Of a stretch of DNA of 64,000 nucleotides, positions 54,051-63,105 are shown in pieces. Location of the stretch: the NCBI GenBank assembly GCA_021287165.1, contig JAJTAY010000039.1, positions 1-64,000 on the forward strand, in the 5' to 3' direction. This DNA comes from Bacteroidia bacterium. Its GTDB lineage: Bacteria; Bacteroidota; Bacteroidia; Bacteroidales; F082. The translations under genes were made by a program, and so were the position numbers. Every line of letters starts with the position of its first letter. Position 1 is the stretch's first letter. The notes beneath the pieces are model-generated. The model was given only the letters and a program-made list of their open reading frames with translations. It was not told where the DNA came from and ran no database searches.

Positions 54051-55081
54051 CCGACGAAACCAAAGCTTTGCTGGTGATCTACACCGGAGGAACCATCGGA
54101 ATGGTAAAAGACGCCGCATCGGGCGCTCTGGTGCCTTTCGACTTCAGCAATATGTACGAGCATCTTCCAATGCTCGGTAGTTTTGGCTATCAGATCGACT
54201 TCATTGGCTTCGAGCCGCTCATCGACAGCAGCAATGTGAAGCCCGATTTCTGGGTGAGGCTGGTGGAAACCATCGAGCTCAACTACGAGAAATACGATGG
54301 TTTTGTAGTACTGCATGGCTCCGACACCATGGCTTATACAGCCTCGGCCCTGAGTTTTATGCTCGAAAACCTGAACAAGCCTGTGATCCTAACCGGCTCT
54401 CAGCTGCCCATGGGTGAGATAAGAACCGACGGAAGGGAAAATTTCCTCACGGCGATTGAGATTGCGGCCGCCAAGGAAGACGGCGTGGCCTTGGTTCCCG
54501 AGGTAGCCATCTATTTCGAGAATCGCCTGATGCGCGGCAACCGCACAACGAAGTTTAACGCAGAGGGTTTCAACGCCTTTGTTTCGGGCAACTATCCCCT
54601 CCTTGCCGAAGTGGGCGTGCACATCCGCTACAATCGCAGCAATATCCTGAGGCCGAACTTCAAACGTTTGCGCACCCACAAAAAACTTGACAACAACGTA
54701 AGCATTCTCAAGCTTTTTCCCGGCATCAGCCCAAGCGTAGTGCAAAGTACCCTCAGCATTCCGGGCCTGAAAGCGCTTATTCTCGAAACATTCGGTTCGG
54801 GCAATGCCCCCACCGACGAATGGTTTATCAATGCCCTGGAAGAAGCTATCCAAAGTGGTCTGCTCATATTCAATGTAACCCAGTGCAAGGCTGGCTCGGT
54901 CGAGCTGGGCAAATACGAAACCAGCGTTATGTTGAGCAGAATTGGCCTTGTAGGTGGCCACGACATCACCACCGAGTCGGCCCTGACTAAACTGATGTAT
55001 CTGCTGGGTGAGGGTTATTACGGCGATGCTTTGGTGCGTTTGCTGCAAACCCCGCTCAGAGGCGAGATGACCATCGAATAG
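54047..55081 (+). CDS. Type I (cytoplasmic) L-asparaginase
   Basis: A 344-residue enzyme that hydrolyses asparagine to aspartate and ammonia. The first catalytic Thr is in IYTGGTIGM at residues 10-18; the second Thr-Asp pair is in LHGSDTMAYTASALS. No signal peptide, so it belongs to the cytoplasmic type I group. Overlaps tatD by 4 bp. Glu/Asn activity cannot be separated by sequence alone. Confidence 0.93.
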   Translation: MTDETKALLVIYTGGTIGMVKDAASGALVPFDFSNMYEHLPMLGSFGYQIDFIGFEPLIDSSNVKPDFWVRLVETIELNYEKYDGFVVLHGSDTMAYTASALSFMLENLNKPVILTGSQLPMGEIRTDGRENFLTAIEIAAAKEDGVALVPEVAIYFENRLMRGNRTTKFNAEGFNAFVSGNYPLLAEVGVHIRYNRSNILRPNFKRLRTHKKLDNNVSILKLFPGISPSVVQSTLSIPGLKALILETFGSGNAPTDEWFINALEEAIQSGLLIFNVTQCKAGSVELGKYETSVMLSRIGLVGGHDITTESALTKLMYLLGEGYYGDALVRLLQTPLRGEMTIE

Positions 55082-55181
55082 CTTCCGTCGGTTTGAATTT
55101 GAGATAAATCGTTTTTTGCGGGATAAAGCATGCCGATGCCAATAATGCACTCTATTTAACCTTCCCCACCGGGCATTTACC

Positions 55182-55189
55182 TACTTTTG
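55182..55189 (+). promoter_or_regulatory. -7 box TACTTTTG for the M28 peptidase
   Basis: TACTTTTG matches TAnnTTTG, predicting a start near 55196 and a leader of about 18 nt before the ATG at 55214. An in-frame TTG inside this box (55187) is rejected as a start. Confidence 0.5.
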
Positions 55190-55213
55190 GTTCGTTTTTT
55201 TATACCAAGACTT

Positions 55214-58200
55214 ATGAAGCGTGTTTTACTATTCTCGTTCTTATTAATTTGTTTTCATTGGCTAAATGCCGGTCAACTTGTCCTCATCAAAAGCGGCCAG
55301 AACGATCACATCAGGCATCTCATCGAAAATCCGGCTATCAAAGTCCATTACACGGGTGATGATTTTGTAATTGCCACGGTGGATTTTACACCCAAGGAAT
55401 TCCATATAGTGCTGGATATTGATGCGTGGGCAAACGGCAAACGTTATTATTTCCTTCATATCCCAGAAGTGAAAAAGCAGGATGCTCTGGCTGATCTTGC
55501 CGCAAAGGCCAAAATATTGCACTCCGGGAATGGTTGGGCTGTTGTTGCAGTCACTGAACTTTCCGTGGCCATCACACCCTATCATCACAATGGAATAGTA
55601 CGCCTTCTGCCCGAGGCCGTAAAACTGCCTCATGAGGCCACTGTTAGCCTGCCGCGCAACATCACGCCTGATCCCTTTGTGCAACAGCTTATTGCTCAGG
55701 TTAATCCGCTCAACATTACGGCTTCTACGCAGCAACTCGAAGACTATGGCACCCGCAATGCTTATCAACCCCAGAGTGTTGCTGCACAGAACTGGATTAA
55801 GGACAAATTCCTGAGCTACGGCCTGAGCGTGGAGGTGATGGACTTTGCCATGCCGAGCGGTGCAGCCAGCGATAACGTAATTGCCACGCTTACAGGAACC
55901 AAATACCCCAACGAATACGTAATCTGCGGCGCGCATTATGATAGCTACAGCAACGGTTCGACAGCACCGGGAGCCGATGACAATGCAAGCGGCACTGCCG
56001 GGGTGCTCGAGATTGCACGCATCATGAGCAACTACACCTTCGACCGCACCATTATTTTCTGTGCTTTTTCAGGAGAGGAATACGGCCTGTACGGCAGTGC
56101 AGCCTATGCCCAGAGGGCAAAGAACCAGGGCATGAATATCCACGGCTATTTCAACCTCGATATGATCGGCTACCTCAAACCGGGCAATACCACCATTAAA
56201 TCCACCCTGATCTATCCGCAGTCGGCGGCACCGCTGGCGCAGTTCTATACCCAGGTTTGCGCCACATATTTGCCCGATTTTGTTGTTGCCCCTGGAAGCC
56301 TCAGCGGCGGCGACAGCGACCACACTTCGTTCAACAACAATGGTTTCATGGGGATCTTCCCCTTTGAAGCAGTGCCCGACTACAGCCCCTTCATTCACAC
56401 CGCCAACGACCGCGTAGGTCCCAGCTATAACAATGCCGCTCAGGCTGCCGTATTTACCAGGGCATCGCTTGCGGCTATGGCAACGCTGGCCAACCGACTC
56501 AACCCGCCTCAGAATCTCGTAGCCACCGCCGGTAGCAACTTCGTGAAGCTCAATTGGGCGACGCTTCCCGATGCTGCTTATTTCAAGATTTATCGCAACG
56601 GTGTCGTAATAGATTCCACAGCCAGCAACAAATATTTCGACCTTCAGGTGAACAATGGTACAAACTACACCTATAAAATAACTGCTGTTTATCAGCAGAC
56701 GCTGCAGGAGTCTCCGCCATCAAACGAGGTCAACATCGTTCCCATGCCCCCAATGTCGCTGCCCATCACAATGACCTTCGAAGATGGTGCGGGATATTGG
56801 CAGTTTACCCAGCAATGGGGCCTCACCACGACTCAGGCCTATTCGCCCACCCATTCGATCAGCGAAAGTCCGGTCGGCAACTATACCAACAATACCACAA
56901 GCTATGCTTACCTCAGGCCCATCGACCTGAGCCTTGGCTACACCTCTGCCGAACTTTCGTTCTGGACGCGCTACGACCTCGAAACCAATTACGACTATGT
57001 TTATCTGGAGGCTAGCAACAACGGCACTGCATGGACTCAGCTGGCACAGTTCAACGGAGTGCAAAACACCTGGCAAAAACGCACCTTCAGCATTGCACAA
57101 TACCTGGGACAGCCCTGGATGCAAATCCGGTTTAAATTCACAAGTGATGGATCGGTGGTCAAAGATGGCATGTACATCGATGATTTTCAATTGCTTACAA
57201 CAGGAGGATATCAGATTCAGCACGCCTTGCTATTTCCGGGATGGAGCAGTCTCGGCAGTGCGGTCATCCCTGCGCAAACCAGTCCCGAGCAGTTGTTTGG
57301 CCCGCTGGGCAACGATCTGATAGCAGTACAGTCGTCCGACGGACTCTATTATCCAGCCGGGGGCCTGAATAATCTTGGAAACTGGCAGCCAGCCAGAGGT
57401 TATAAGATAAAAATGGCTGCTCCGGCCGTTCTCACGCTTGCCGGGCCCAATGCATCCCCAACAACCCTCAGCCTTCAGGCTGGATGGAATCTCATTCCTG
57501 TTCCGGTCAACTGTCCGGTTGCCCTGTCTGGCTGGTTGCCTCAGGGTATGATTGTCAAAGAAGTAGCCGGCAACCGCGTTTACTGGGCCGATGCCGGAAT
57601 CAACGCACTTACCCAACTCGAACCGGGGAAATCCTATTACATTTATGCTTCACAAGCCTCTCAGCTCAGCTTCCCGCAGTGCAAATCATTTGCTGGCGGA
57701 AATGTGGGAGGTGCCGACTTGCGCAACGGAGGCGTTAACCCTACCGGCGACAGCCATTTAATTCTTTTCCCTTCACCGGTTTTATCTCAAGCTACCCAGA
57801 CGGGCGATTTCATCATGGCATTCAATGCCACCGGTACCCTTGCCGGTATGGCAGAGGTTGGATCAACACAACAGCCATTGACGCTGACAGTATTTGGTCG
57901 CGACAGCATAAGTCCTGTAATACAGGGGTTTACGCCCGGAGAGACATTTGTGCTGAAAAGGCTTCGCGGCAGTGAAATCGGAGTTTTGGAAGCTACCTTC
58001 GACCCTTCTTTGCCTCAAACATCAACCTACACGCATCAGGGGCTGAGCAAGGTAACGAGCCTCAATCTGGTTTTGGGTTTGACGGAACAGAAAAGCGATA
58101 TCCGTATCTACCCTAACCCAACGAACGGACTTTTGCACATTCACGGGATCAGTAAAGGCACAACAGCAATGGTTTACGACCTTCGGGGAAGGCAGGTAGT

Positions 58201-58321
58201 GTCTGATATTCAATTGAACGATGGCCGGCTTGACCTGCGATTCCTGCAGGAGGGTAATTATGTTATCATTTTGAGAAGTGGTGAAAAGGTACATGTCGAA
58301 AAGCTGGTTCTCAGGAAATAG
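55214..58321 (+). CDS. Secreted M28 family metallopeptidase with T9SS sorting domain
   Basis: A 1035-residue secreted protein with a signal peptide (MKRVLLFSFLLICFHWLNAG). The M28 aminopeptidase-like domain (about 180-425) has all zinc-site motifs: GAHYDSY, GADDNASG, FSGEEYG, FNLDMIGY and FIHTAND. An FN3 module (about 430-510) is followed by a MAM/cleaved-adhesin-like domain (about 520-670) and a Trp/Gly-rich repeat region (FPGWSSLGSAVIP, QAGWNLIPVP). The C-terminus is a T9SS type A sorting domain (IRIYPNPTNGLLHI to VEKLVLRK). Likely an extracellular peptidase. Confidence 0.93.
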   Translation: MKRVLLFSFLLICFHWLNAGQLVLIKSGQNDHIRHLIENPAIKVHYTGDDFVIATVDFTPKEFHIVLDIDAWANGKRYYFLHIPEVKKQDALADLAAKAKILHSGNGWAVVAVTELSVAITPYHHNGIVRLLPEAVKLPHEATVSLPRNITPDPFVQQLIAQVNPLNITASTQQLEDYGTRNAYQPQSVAAQNWIKDKFLSYGLSVEVMDFAMPSGAASDNVIATLTGTKYPNEYVICGAHYDSYSNGSTAPGADDNASGTAGVLEIARIMSNYTFDRTIIFCAFSGEEYGLYGSAAYAQRAKNQGMNIHGYFNLDMIGYLKPGNTTIKSTLIYPQSAAPLAQFYTQVCATYLPDFVVAPGSLSGGDSDHTSFNNNGFMGIFPFEAVPDYSPFIHTANDRVGPSYNNAAQAAVFTRASLAAMATLANRLNPPQNLVATAGSNFVKLNWATLPDAAYFKIYRNGVVIDSTASNKYFDLQVNNGTNYTYKITAVYQQTLQESPPSNEVNIVPMPPMSLPITMTFEDGAGYWQFTQQWGLTTTQAYSPTHSISESPVGNYTNNTTSYAYLRPIDLSLGYTSAELSFWTRYDLETNYDYVYLEASNNGTAWTQLAQFNGVQNTWQKRTFSIAQYLGQPWMQIRFKFTSDGSVVKDGMYIDDFQLLTTGGYQIQHALLFPGWSSLGSAVIPAQTSPEQLFGPLGNDLIAVQSSDGLYYPAGGLNNLGNWQPARGYKIKMAAPAVLTLAGPNASPTTLSLQAGWNLIPVPVNCPVALSGWLPQGMIVKEVAGNRVYWADAGINALTQLEPGKSYYIYASQASQLSFPQCKSFAGGNVGGADLRNGGVNPTGDSHLILFPSPVLSQATQTGDFIMAFNATGTLAGMAEVGSTQQPLTLTVFGRDSISPVIQGFTPGETFVLKRLRGSEIGVLEATFDPSLPQTSTYTHQGLSKVTSLNLVLGLTEQKSDIRIYPNPTNGLLHIHGISKGTTAMVYDLRGRQVVSDIQLNDGRLDLRFLQEGNYVIILRSGEKVHVEKLVLRK

Positions 58322-58423
58322 AGCTGTGAGTGGCTGTAAATTAGCAGCTGATTACGAACTGTTTAGAACGTTTCAAAACTATTGACAAACCAAAAAAACC
58401 TGACAGACGAAAAAATATTTTTG

Positions 58424-58431
58424 TACTTTTG
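58424..58431 (+). promoter_or_regulatory. -7 box TACTTTTG for tRNA-Ser
   Basis: TACTTTTG lies 39 bp before the tRNA. The predicted start near 58438 gives a leader of about 33 nt. No TTG at the expected -33 distance. Confidence 0.45.
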
Positions 58432-58470
58432 GCCGCAACTTCTCAAAGCGTGCGTACACGCTGAAGTAAG

Positions 58471-58558
58471 GGAGAGATGGCCGAGTGGTTGAAGGCGCAC
58501 GCCTGGAAAGTGTGTATACCTCAAAAGGGTATCGCGGGTTCGAATCCCGCTCTCTCCG
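58471..58558 (+). tRNA. tRNA-Ser (GGA)
   Basis: An 88-nt class II tRNA. Acceptor GGAGAGA pairs with TCTCTCC, the anticodon loop CTGGAAA gives GGA, a long variable arm is present (TATACCTCAAAAGGGTATC), and the T-loop is GTTCGAATC. Discriminator G; CCA is not encoded. Confidence 0.95.
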
Positions 58559-58572
58559 CAAAGGAATTTTAA

Positions 58573-58580
58573 TACATTTG
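58573..58580 (+). promoter_or_regulatory. -7 box TACATTTG for the exbB operon
   Basis: TACATTTG lies just after the tRNA-Ser gene and predicts a start near 58587, with a leader of about 61 nt. Read-through from the tRNA transcript is also possible, since no terminator separates them. Confidence 0.4.
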
Positions 58581-58647
58581 CTGCTGTCAAATAAAATCGA
58601 TAATCAACACAAACAGAGTTCAAAGTAGTAATCAACATCAACAAACT

Positions 58648-59451
58648 ATGAAAAAATTAATTGCTTTTTGGGCCATTGCCGGCTTGATGTTATTTGGTGT
58701 AAGCCAAGCAGTTCTTGCCCAGGATACGGCTGCCGCCGCAGAACCGCAAACCGAACAGGCCGTAGCTCCCGCCGGGGAAGCTGCCACGCTCGACATGCAG
58801 GCTGAAGCTGATGAGCCCCTCACTTTCCACGAAACCATTAAGGAAAAATTCATCGAAGGCGGTGCCGAGTTTATGGGCATTGTATTGCTCACCCTGATCT
58901 TTGGTTTGGCTATCGCTATCGAAAGGATTATTTACCTCACCCTGAGCTCGACCAACACCAAAAAGCTGCTTAGCCAGCTTGGTGATGCCCTCGAGAATGG
59001 TGGTGTTGAAAAAGCAAAGGACATCTGCCGCGATACCCGCGGACCTGTTGCCAGCATCTTCTATCAGGGTCTGCTGCGCTACGACCAGGGCGTTGAAGAA
59101 GTTGAGAAATCGATCGTTTCCTATGGTTCGGTGATTACCGGTCGTCTGGAAAGCGGCGTTAGCTGGATTTCGCTCTTCATCGCACTTGCACCTATGCTAG
59201 GGTTTATGGGTACGGTTATCGGTATGATCCAGGCCTTCGACGATATCGCTGCTGCCGGCGACATCAGCCCCCAGATCGTTGCAACCGGTATTAAAGTGGC
59301 CCTTCTTACCACCGTATTCGGTCTTATCGTGGCTATTGTTCTGCAGATTTTCTACAACTACATCATTTCCAAGATCGACAACCTTGTCAATGACATGGAA
59401 GACAGCTCGATCAGCTTCATCGACATGATCAACAAATACAGCAAAAAGTAA
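58648..59451 (+). CDS. MotA/TolQ/ExbB proton channel protein
   Basis: A 267-residue inner-membrane protein. It has an N-terminal hydrophobic segment (to about residue 25), an Ala/Glu/Pro-rich stretch, then helix 1 (MGIVLLTLIFGLAIAIERII) and two late helices around WISLFIALAPMLGFMGTVIG and VALLTTVFGLIVAIVLQIFY, the conserved ExbB/TolQ channel pair. Together with ExbD partners it converts proton motive force into work for TonB-type uptake or gliding/secretion. First gene of a tight four-gene operon. Confidence 0.92.
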   Translation: MKKLIAFWAIAGLMLFGVSQAVLAQDTAAAAEPQTEQAVAPAGEAATLDMQAEADEPLTFHETIKEKFIEGGAEFMGIVLLTLIFGLAIAIERIIYLTLSSTNTKKLLSQLGDALENGGVEKAKDICRDTRGPVASIFYQGLLRYDQGVEEVEKSIVSYGSVITGRLESGVSWISLFIALAPMLGFMGTVIGMIQAFDDIAAAGDISPQIVATGIKVALLTTVFGLIVAIVLQIFYNYIISKIDNLVNDMEDSSISFIDMINKYSKK

Positions 59452-59457
59452 TATACC

Positions 59458-59874
59458 ATGACGGACAAGATCTCGAAATATGCGAGTCTGGTTCTGTATG
59501 CCCTCATGGCAGTTTCGGCACTATTGGCCATTCTGTTCTATGTTGGCACCATCGAATCGGACACCTTGCTCCGGTGGGGATACATTTTGCTCATCGCCGG
59601 AGTAATTGTTGCCCTGGCTTCACCGGTAATCGGATTCATCAGCAATCCGAAGGGAGTGGTAAAACTGCTGGTAAGCCTTGGTGTAGTAGCTATCATCGCT
59701 ATCATATCGTATTCCCTGTCGGGGAACACTTTCAGCGAAGTGAAGCTGCAAACCCTCAATGTAACCGCCGAAACCTCCAAATGGGTTGGAATGGGACTGA
59801 ACTTTACATACATTCTGGCAGTTCTGTCGCTCATTACCATTCTCTATTCCAGTGTGATTAAAATCTTCAAATAA
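59458..59874 (+). CDS. Small four-helix membrane protein in the ExbB/ExbD operon
   Basis: A 138-residue protein with four predicted transmembrane helices at about 10-30, 38-62, 68-90 and 112-135, and a short extracytoplasmic loop between the last two. It lies 6 bp after exbB and 6 bp before the first exbD, so it should be made with them. I do not recognise a named family. Its constant position would suggest an accessory subunit or regulator of the channel. Confidence 0.78.
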   Translation: MTDKISKYASLVLYALMAVSALLAILFYVGTIESDTLLRWGYILLIAGVIVALASPVIGFISNPKGVVKLLVSLGVVAIIAIISYSLSGNTFSEVKLQTLNVTAETSKWVGMGLNFTYILAVLSLITILYSSVIKIFK

Positions 59875-59880
59875 TTCAAC

Positions 59881-60456
59881 ATGGCACGACGAGCAACACC
59901 GGAAATCAATGCAGGATCGATGGCCGACATCGCCTTTCTGCTGCTGATTTTCTTCCTGGTGACCACCACAATGGACGTTGACTCGGGTATTACCCGTCGT
60001 CTTCCACCCCCCATTGAAACACCGGAGGATATCAAAATCAAGGAACGCAACGTGCTGAATGTTCTGGTGAATAAAAACGACAGGCTGCTCGTAGATGGCA
60101 AACCCGGCGATATCCGCACACTTAAGGATGTGGCCAAGCGCTTTATGACTCCGGTGTTTCCGGATGATCCCAATTACCCGGAAACCGAACTGGTTAATGT
60201 TCCCGGCCTTGGTGATGTGCACATCTCAAAAGGAGTTATCTCGCTCAAAAATGACCGCGGTACTTCCTACGATATGTACATCAGGGTGCAAAACGAACTG
60301 GCGCGCGCTTTCAACGAACTGCGCGATGAATTGGCGTCACGCCGGTTTGGCCTGAAATACAACCAGCTCACCGACGAAGAACAGATTAAAGCCATCAACG
60401 AAGCTGTGCCAATGCGTATCAGCGAAGCTGAACCCGAAAACATAGGAGGAAACTGA
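59881..60456 (+). CDS. ExbD/TolR family biopolymer transport protein, copy 1
   Basis: A 191-residue protein with one N-terminal membrane helix (MADIAFLLLIFFLVTTTMDV). It carries the family Asp at residue 16 that is thought to relay protons in the ExbB channel, then a periplasmic domain. Longer than typical ExbD (about 140), with an extra charged C-terminal part. The next exbD begins 1 bp after its stop. Confidence 0.9.
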   Translation: MARRATPEINAGSMADIAFLLLIFFLVTTTMDVDSGITRRLPPPIETPEDIKIKERNVLNVLVNKNDRLLVDGKPGDIRTLKDVAKRFMTPVFPDDPNYPETELVNVPGLGDVHISKGVISLKNDRGTSYDMYIRVQNELARAFNELRDELASRRFGLKYNQLTDEEQIKAINEAVPMRISEAEPENIGGN

Positions 60457-60457
60457 T

Positions 60458-60925
60458 ATGTCAAAGTTTAAAACAAAAAAGACCAAAGGCTCTCCGGCAA
60501 TCAATACCTCCTCATTGCCCGACATTATTTTTATGCTTCTTTTCTTCTTCATGGTAACCACAGTTATGCGTGAGGTAACCCTGAAGGTCAAGGTAAAACT
60601 GCCTCAGGCCACAGAAGTGCAGAAGCTCGAAAAGAAGTCGCTGGTAAGTTATATCTACATCGGGCCTCCCACCAATGCAGCGCTCGGTACCGAATCGCGA
60701 ATTCAGCTCAACGACCAGTTTGCCCGCGTACGCGACATACAGGAATTTGTTGCCCGCGAACGCGAAGCACGTAACGAAGCCGACCGCGGCCTTATCACTA
60801 CATCATTGAAGGTGCATAAGGAAACCAAGATGGGCGTTGTTACCGACGTGAAGCAGGAGCTGCGCAAAGCCAGTGCATTCCGTATCAACTACTCCACCCT
60901 GAGAGGACAAACGGCAAGCAATTAA
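60458..60925 (+). CDS. ExbD/TolR family biopolymer transport protein, copy 2
   Basis: A 155-residue paralogue of copy 1 with a membrane helix (LPDIIFMLLFFFMVTTVMRE) and the conserved Asp at residue 22. Two different ExbD proteins in one operon suggest a heteromeric stator. Last gene of the operon; a hairpin terminator begins 22 bp after the stop. Confidence 0.9.
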   Translation: MSKFKTKKTKGSPAINTSSLPDIIFMLLFFFMVTTVMREVTLKVKVKLPQATEVQKLEKKSLVSYIYIGPPTNAALGTESRIQLNDQFARVRDIQEFVAREREARNEADRGLITTSLKVHKETKMGVVTDVKQELRKASAFRINYSTLRGQTASN

Positions 60926-60947
60926 GCAATTCTTGCAATAAAATTTT

Positions 60948-60985
60948 AGAGGCTGCCCTGATGATTCGGGGCGGCCTCTTTGTTT
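60948..60985 (+). terminator. Terminator of the ExbB/ExbD operon
   Basis: AGAGGC-T-GCCC pairs with GGGC-G-GCCTCT around a short loop (one T-G pair), followed by TTTGTTTTAT. It lies directly behind the second exbD. Confidence 0.85.
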
Positions 60986-61069
60986 TATATATGCCGAAAA
61001 AGTAAGCTGGAATTACTATTGGGTGGAAACTTCGGGGTATAATGTTTCGATCCTTGGCCCATGAAGCAA

Positions 61070-61951
61070 TTATAACTCTTTAATTTGCCTTTTATATGCC
61101 GCCAAAAGTATCGACAGGCTCAGCACCGCACTGATCACCCATTGCCACCAGGAAGTTACCGACCCAAAATCTTCCATTGGAACGTCTGAGGCTCCGGTGT
61201 AGTGAAGGTAGAACGCCACTACGGCAAGACCGTTGTTAACAAAATGCATGAGTATTGGTACCCACAAACTGCCACTCCACAAAAAAAAGTAGCCAAGAAA
61301 AAGACCAAGCAAAAAGCGGGGGATCAACCCATAGAACTGAAAATGCAATAAACTGAAAATCAATGCGCCAAGAATAACTGCGAGATGCAGATTGCGCATT
61401 GAGCGAATCAGCAGATTTTGAATTACGCCCCTGAATAACAGCTCTTCTCCAACAGCCGGAACCACGGCAATCATAAACAGATTGAACAGCAAACCGCCGA
61501 TAGTGCTGACAGAAAGAAAAGTCTTTGTCAGTGCCTCGGCCTTGTCTTCCATTGCCCTGAGCTGCTGCTCTATGGCAGCGAAACTTTCCGGCAAGCGGAA
61601 TGACTGATTCCATTCCGACAGACCATGTACCAGTGGAAGCGCTGCAAGCATCAACAGCACACCAAGCCCAAACATGATGACCGGGGCAGTTGCCTCCAGT
61701 CCCAGGGCAGTTCTGGGTTGTGTTTCGAACAGCAAGACCCATGAAGCCGGAGGAAGGAAAAACAAGCCTATTTGTGTGCTGAGCTGCATAATGCGCATTG
61801 CGGTGAGCGATTCAGTATCTGTTACCGAAAATATTGCCATGATGGCATAACCGGCAAGCATTCCCACGAGCGCACCCATGAGCATGAGAAAGAGCAGGGT
61901 GATCAACCTAAAACCGTTACCGGTGTGCGCAAACAGCAGCGTATGAGACAT
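61070..61951 (-). CDS. CPBP family intramembrane metalloprotease
   Basis: A 293-residue membrane protein with about eight helices. The Abi/CPBP motifs are all present: EELLFRG near residue 190, HFQFYG, and HFVNN. These enzymes resemble eukaryotic CAAX proteases but act on diverse membrane targets, including bacteriocin immunity. The start at 61951 fits the membrane topology; a codon at 62026 would run through the divergent promoter palindrome. Specific target unknown. Confidence 0.88.
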   Translation of the reverse strand: MSHTLLFAHTGNGFRLITLLFLMLMGALVGMLAGYAIMAIFSVTDTESLTAMRIMQLSTQIGLFFLPPASWVLLFETQPRTALGLEATAPVIMFGLGVLLMLAALPLVHGLSEWNQSFRLPESFAAIEQQLRAMEDKAEALTKTFLSVSTIGGLLFNLFMIAVVPAVGEELLFRGVIQNLLIRSMRNLHLAVILGALIFSLLHFQFYGLIPRFLLGLFLGYFFLWSGSLWVPILMHFVNNGLAVVAFYLHYTGASDVPMEDFGSVTSWWQWVISAVLSLSILLAAYKRQIKEL

Positions 61952-61977
61952 GGTGCTGAATGTGGAGTTACTGAAAC

Positions 61978-62000
61978 CGGCAAAATTACTAATTTTGCCG
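61978..62000. promoter_or_regulatory. Divergent promoter palindrome (CPBP / dusB)
   Basis: CGGCAAAATTA-C-TAATTTTGCCG is a perfect 23-bp dyad. Its right arm holds TAATTTTG reading towards dusB (ATG 62047). Its left arm holds the same box on the minus strand reading towards the CPBP gene (ATG 61951). The two -7 boxes thus face away from each other with only 1 bp between them. Confidence 0.6.
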
Positions 62001-62046
62001 CCTTTACTCCGGTTTGGTCCGGGCAAGCTAAGAATCAGAACAACAA

Positions 62047-63105
62047 ATGGTTAAAATTGGAAGCATAGAGGTTGGTGAATTCCCCATATTGCTGGCGCCC
62101 ATGGAGGATGTGAGCGATCCGCCTTTTCGCCATGTGTGCAAGATGTTTGGCGCTGACATCACCTACACTGAGTTCATCTCTTCGGAAGGCCTCATCCGCG
62201 AAGCGGCCAAAAGCATCAAGAAGCTAGAGTTCACCGACTTTGAGAGGCCTATCGGCATTCAGATTTATGGTCACGATATCGACTCCATGGTCGAGGCGGC
62301 CCGTTTTGCCGAGTCGGTGAAGCCTGATATCATCGACATTAACTATGGTTGCCCGGTAAAAAAAGTGGCTTCAAAGGGTGCAGGCTCGGGCATTATGAAT
62401 AATGTCCCCAAAATGGTTGCCATGACGGCTGCGGTAGTTAAGGCTGTCAAGCTGCCTGTGACCGTCAAGACCCGACTTGGTTATGATGAGCAAAACAAGA
62501 ACATTGTTGAGATAGCAGAAAAGCTTCAAGACGTAGGCATACAAGCCATTACCATACATGGTCGGCTGCGCACCACCCGTTCGAGCGTTCCGGCCGACTG
62601 GACGCTGATTGGCGAGGTTAAGAAGAATCCCCGAATGCACATTCCGGTTTTTGGTAATGGCGATGTGATCGATGGTCCATCGGCCAGACACTTCAAAGAT
62701 ACCTACGGCGTAGATGGATTAATGATCGCCCGCGGATCATACGGCAATCCCTGGGTATTCAGGGAAGTGAAGCAGTATCTGGCCGATGGCACATTGCCAC
62801 CCATGCCCGACATTCACGAGCGGGTGCGCATTAGCCGCATTCACCTCGAAAAATCCGTCGACTGGAAAGGCGAAAGGCTGGCTATTCTGGAAATGCGCAA
62901 ACATTGGAGCTATTACTTTAAGGGATATCCGCATTTCAAGCCCTTTCGCATCAGACTGATGGAAGTGGAAACATTTTCTGATATGCTTGAATTGTTGGGA
63001 GAAATCGAAGCGCATTTTCATGGCATCGAACCCGCATCAGTACATGATAAGCTACAAGGCGGGGCTAACGAACCGGAAGGTCTTCCCTCAGAATGCCGTT
63101 TGTAA
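62047..63105 (+). CDS. dusB: tRNA-dihydrouridine synthase
   Basis: A 352-residue FMN enzyme that reduces uridine to dihydrouridine in tRNA D-loops. The N-terminal strand ILLAPMEDVSDPPFR and the catalytic Cys motif NYGCPVKKVASKGAG (Cys about residue 102) are clear, as are VTVKTRLGY and GLMIARGSYGNPW of the FMN phosphate site. Its 3' end overlaps the convergent HAD gene by 41 bp. Confidence 0.94.
   Translation: MVKIGSIEVGEFPILLAPMEDVSDPPFRHVCKMFGADITYTEFISSEGLIREAAKSIKKLEFTDFERPIGIQIYGHDIDSMVEAARFAESVKPDIIDINYGCPVKKVASKGAGSGIMNNVPKMVAMTAAVVKAVKLPVTVKTRLGYDEQNKNIVEIAEKLQDVGIQAITIHGRLRTTRSSVPADWTLIGEVKKNPRMHIPVFGNGDVIDGPSARHFKDTYGVDGLMIARGSYGNPWVFREVKQYLADGTLPPMPDIHERVRISRIHLEKSVDWKGERLAILEMRKHWSYYFKGYPHFKPFRIRLMEVETFSDMLELLGEIEAHFHGIEPASVHDKLQGGANEPEGLPSECRL

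Noticed and set aside
54389..55150. 253-codon open frame antisense to the asparaginase
   Set aside because: Overlaps a clear enzyme gene on the other strand and has no recognisable sequence.
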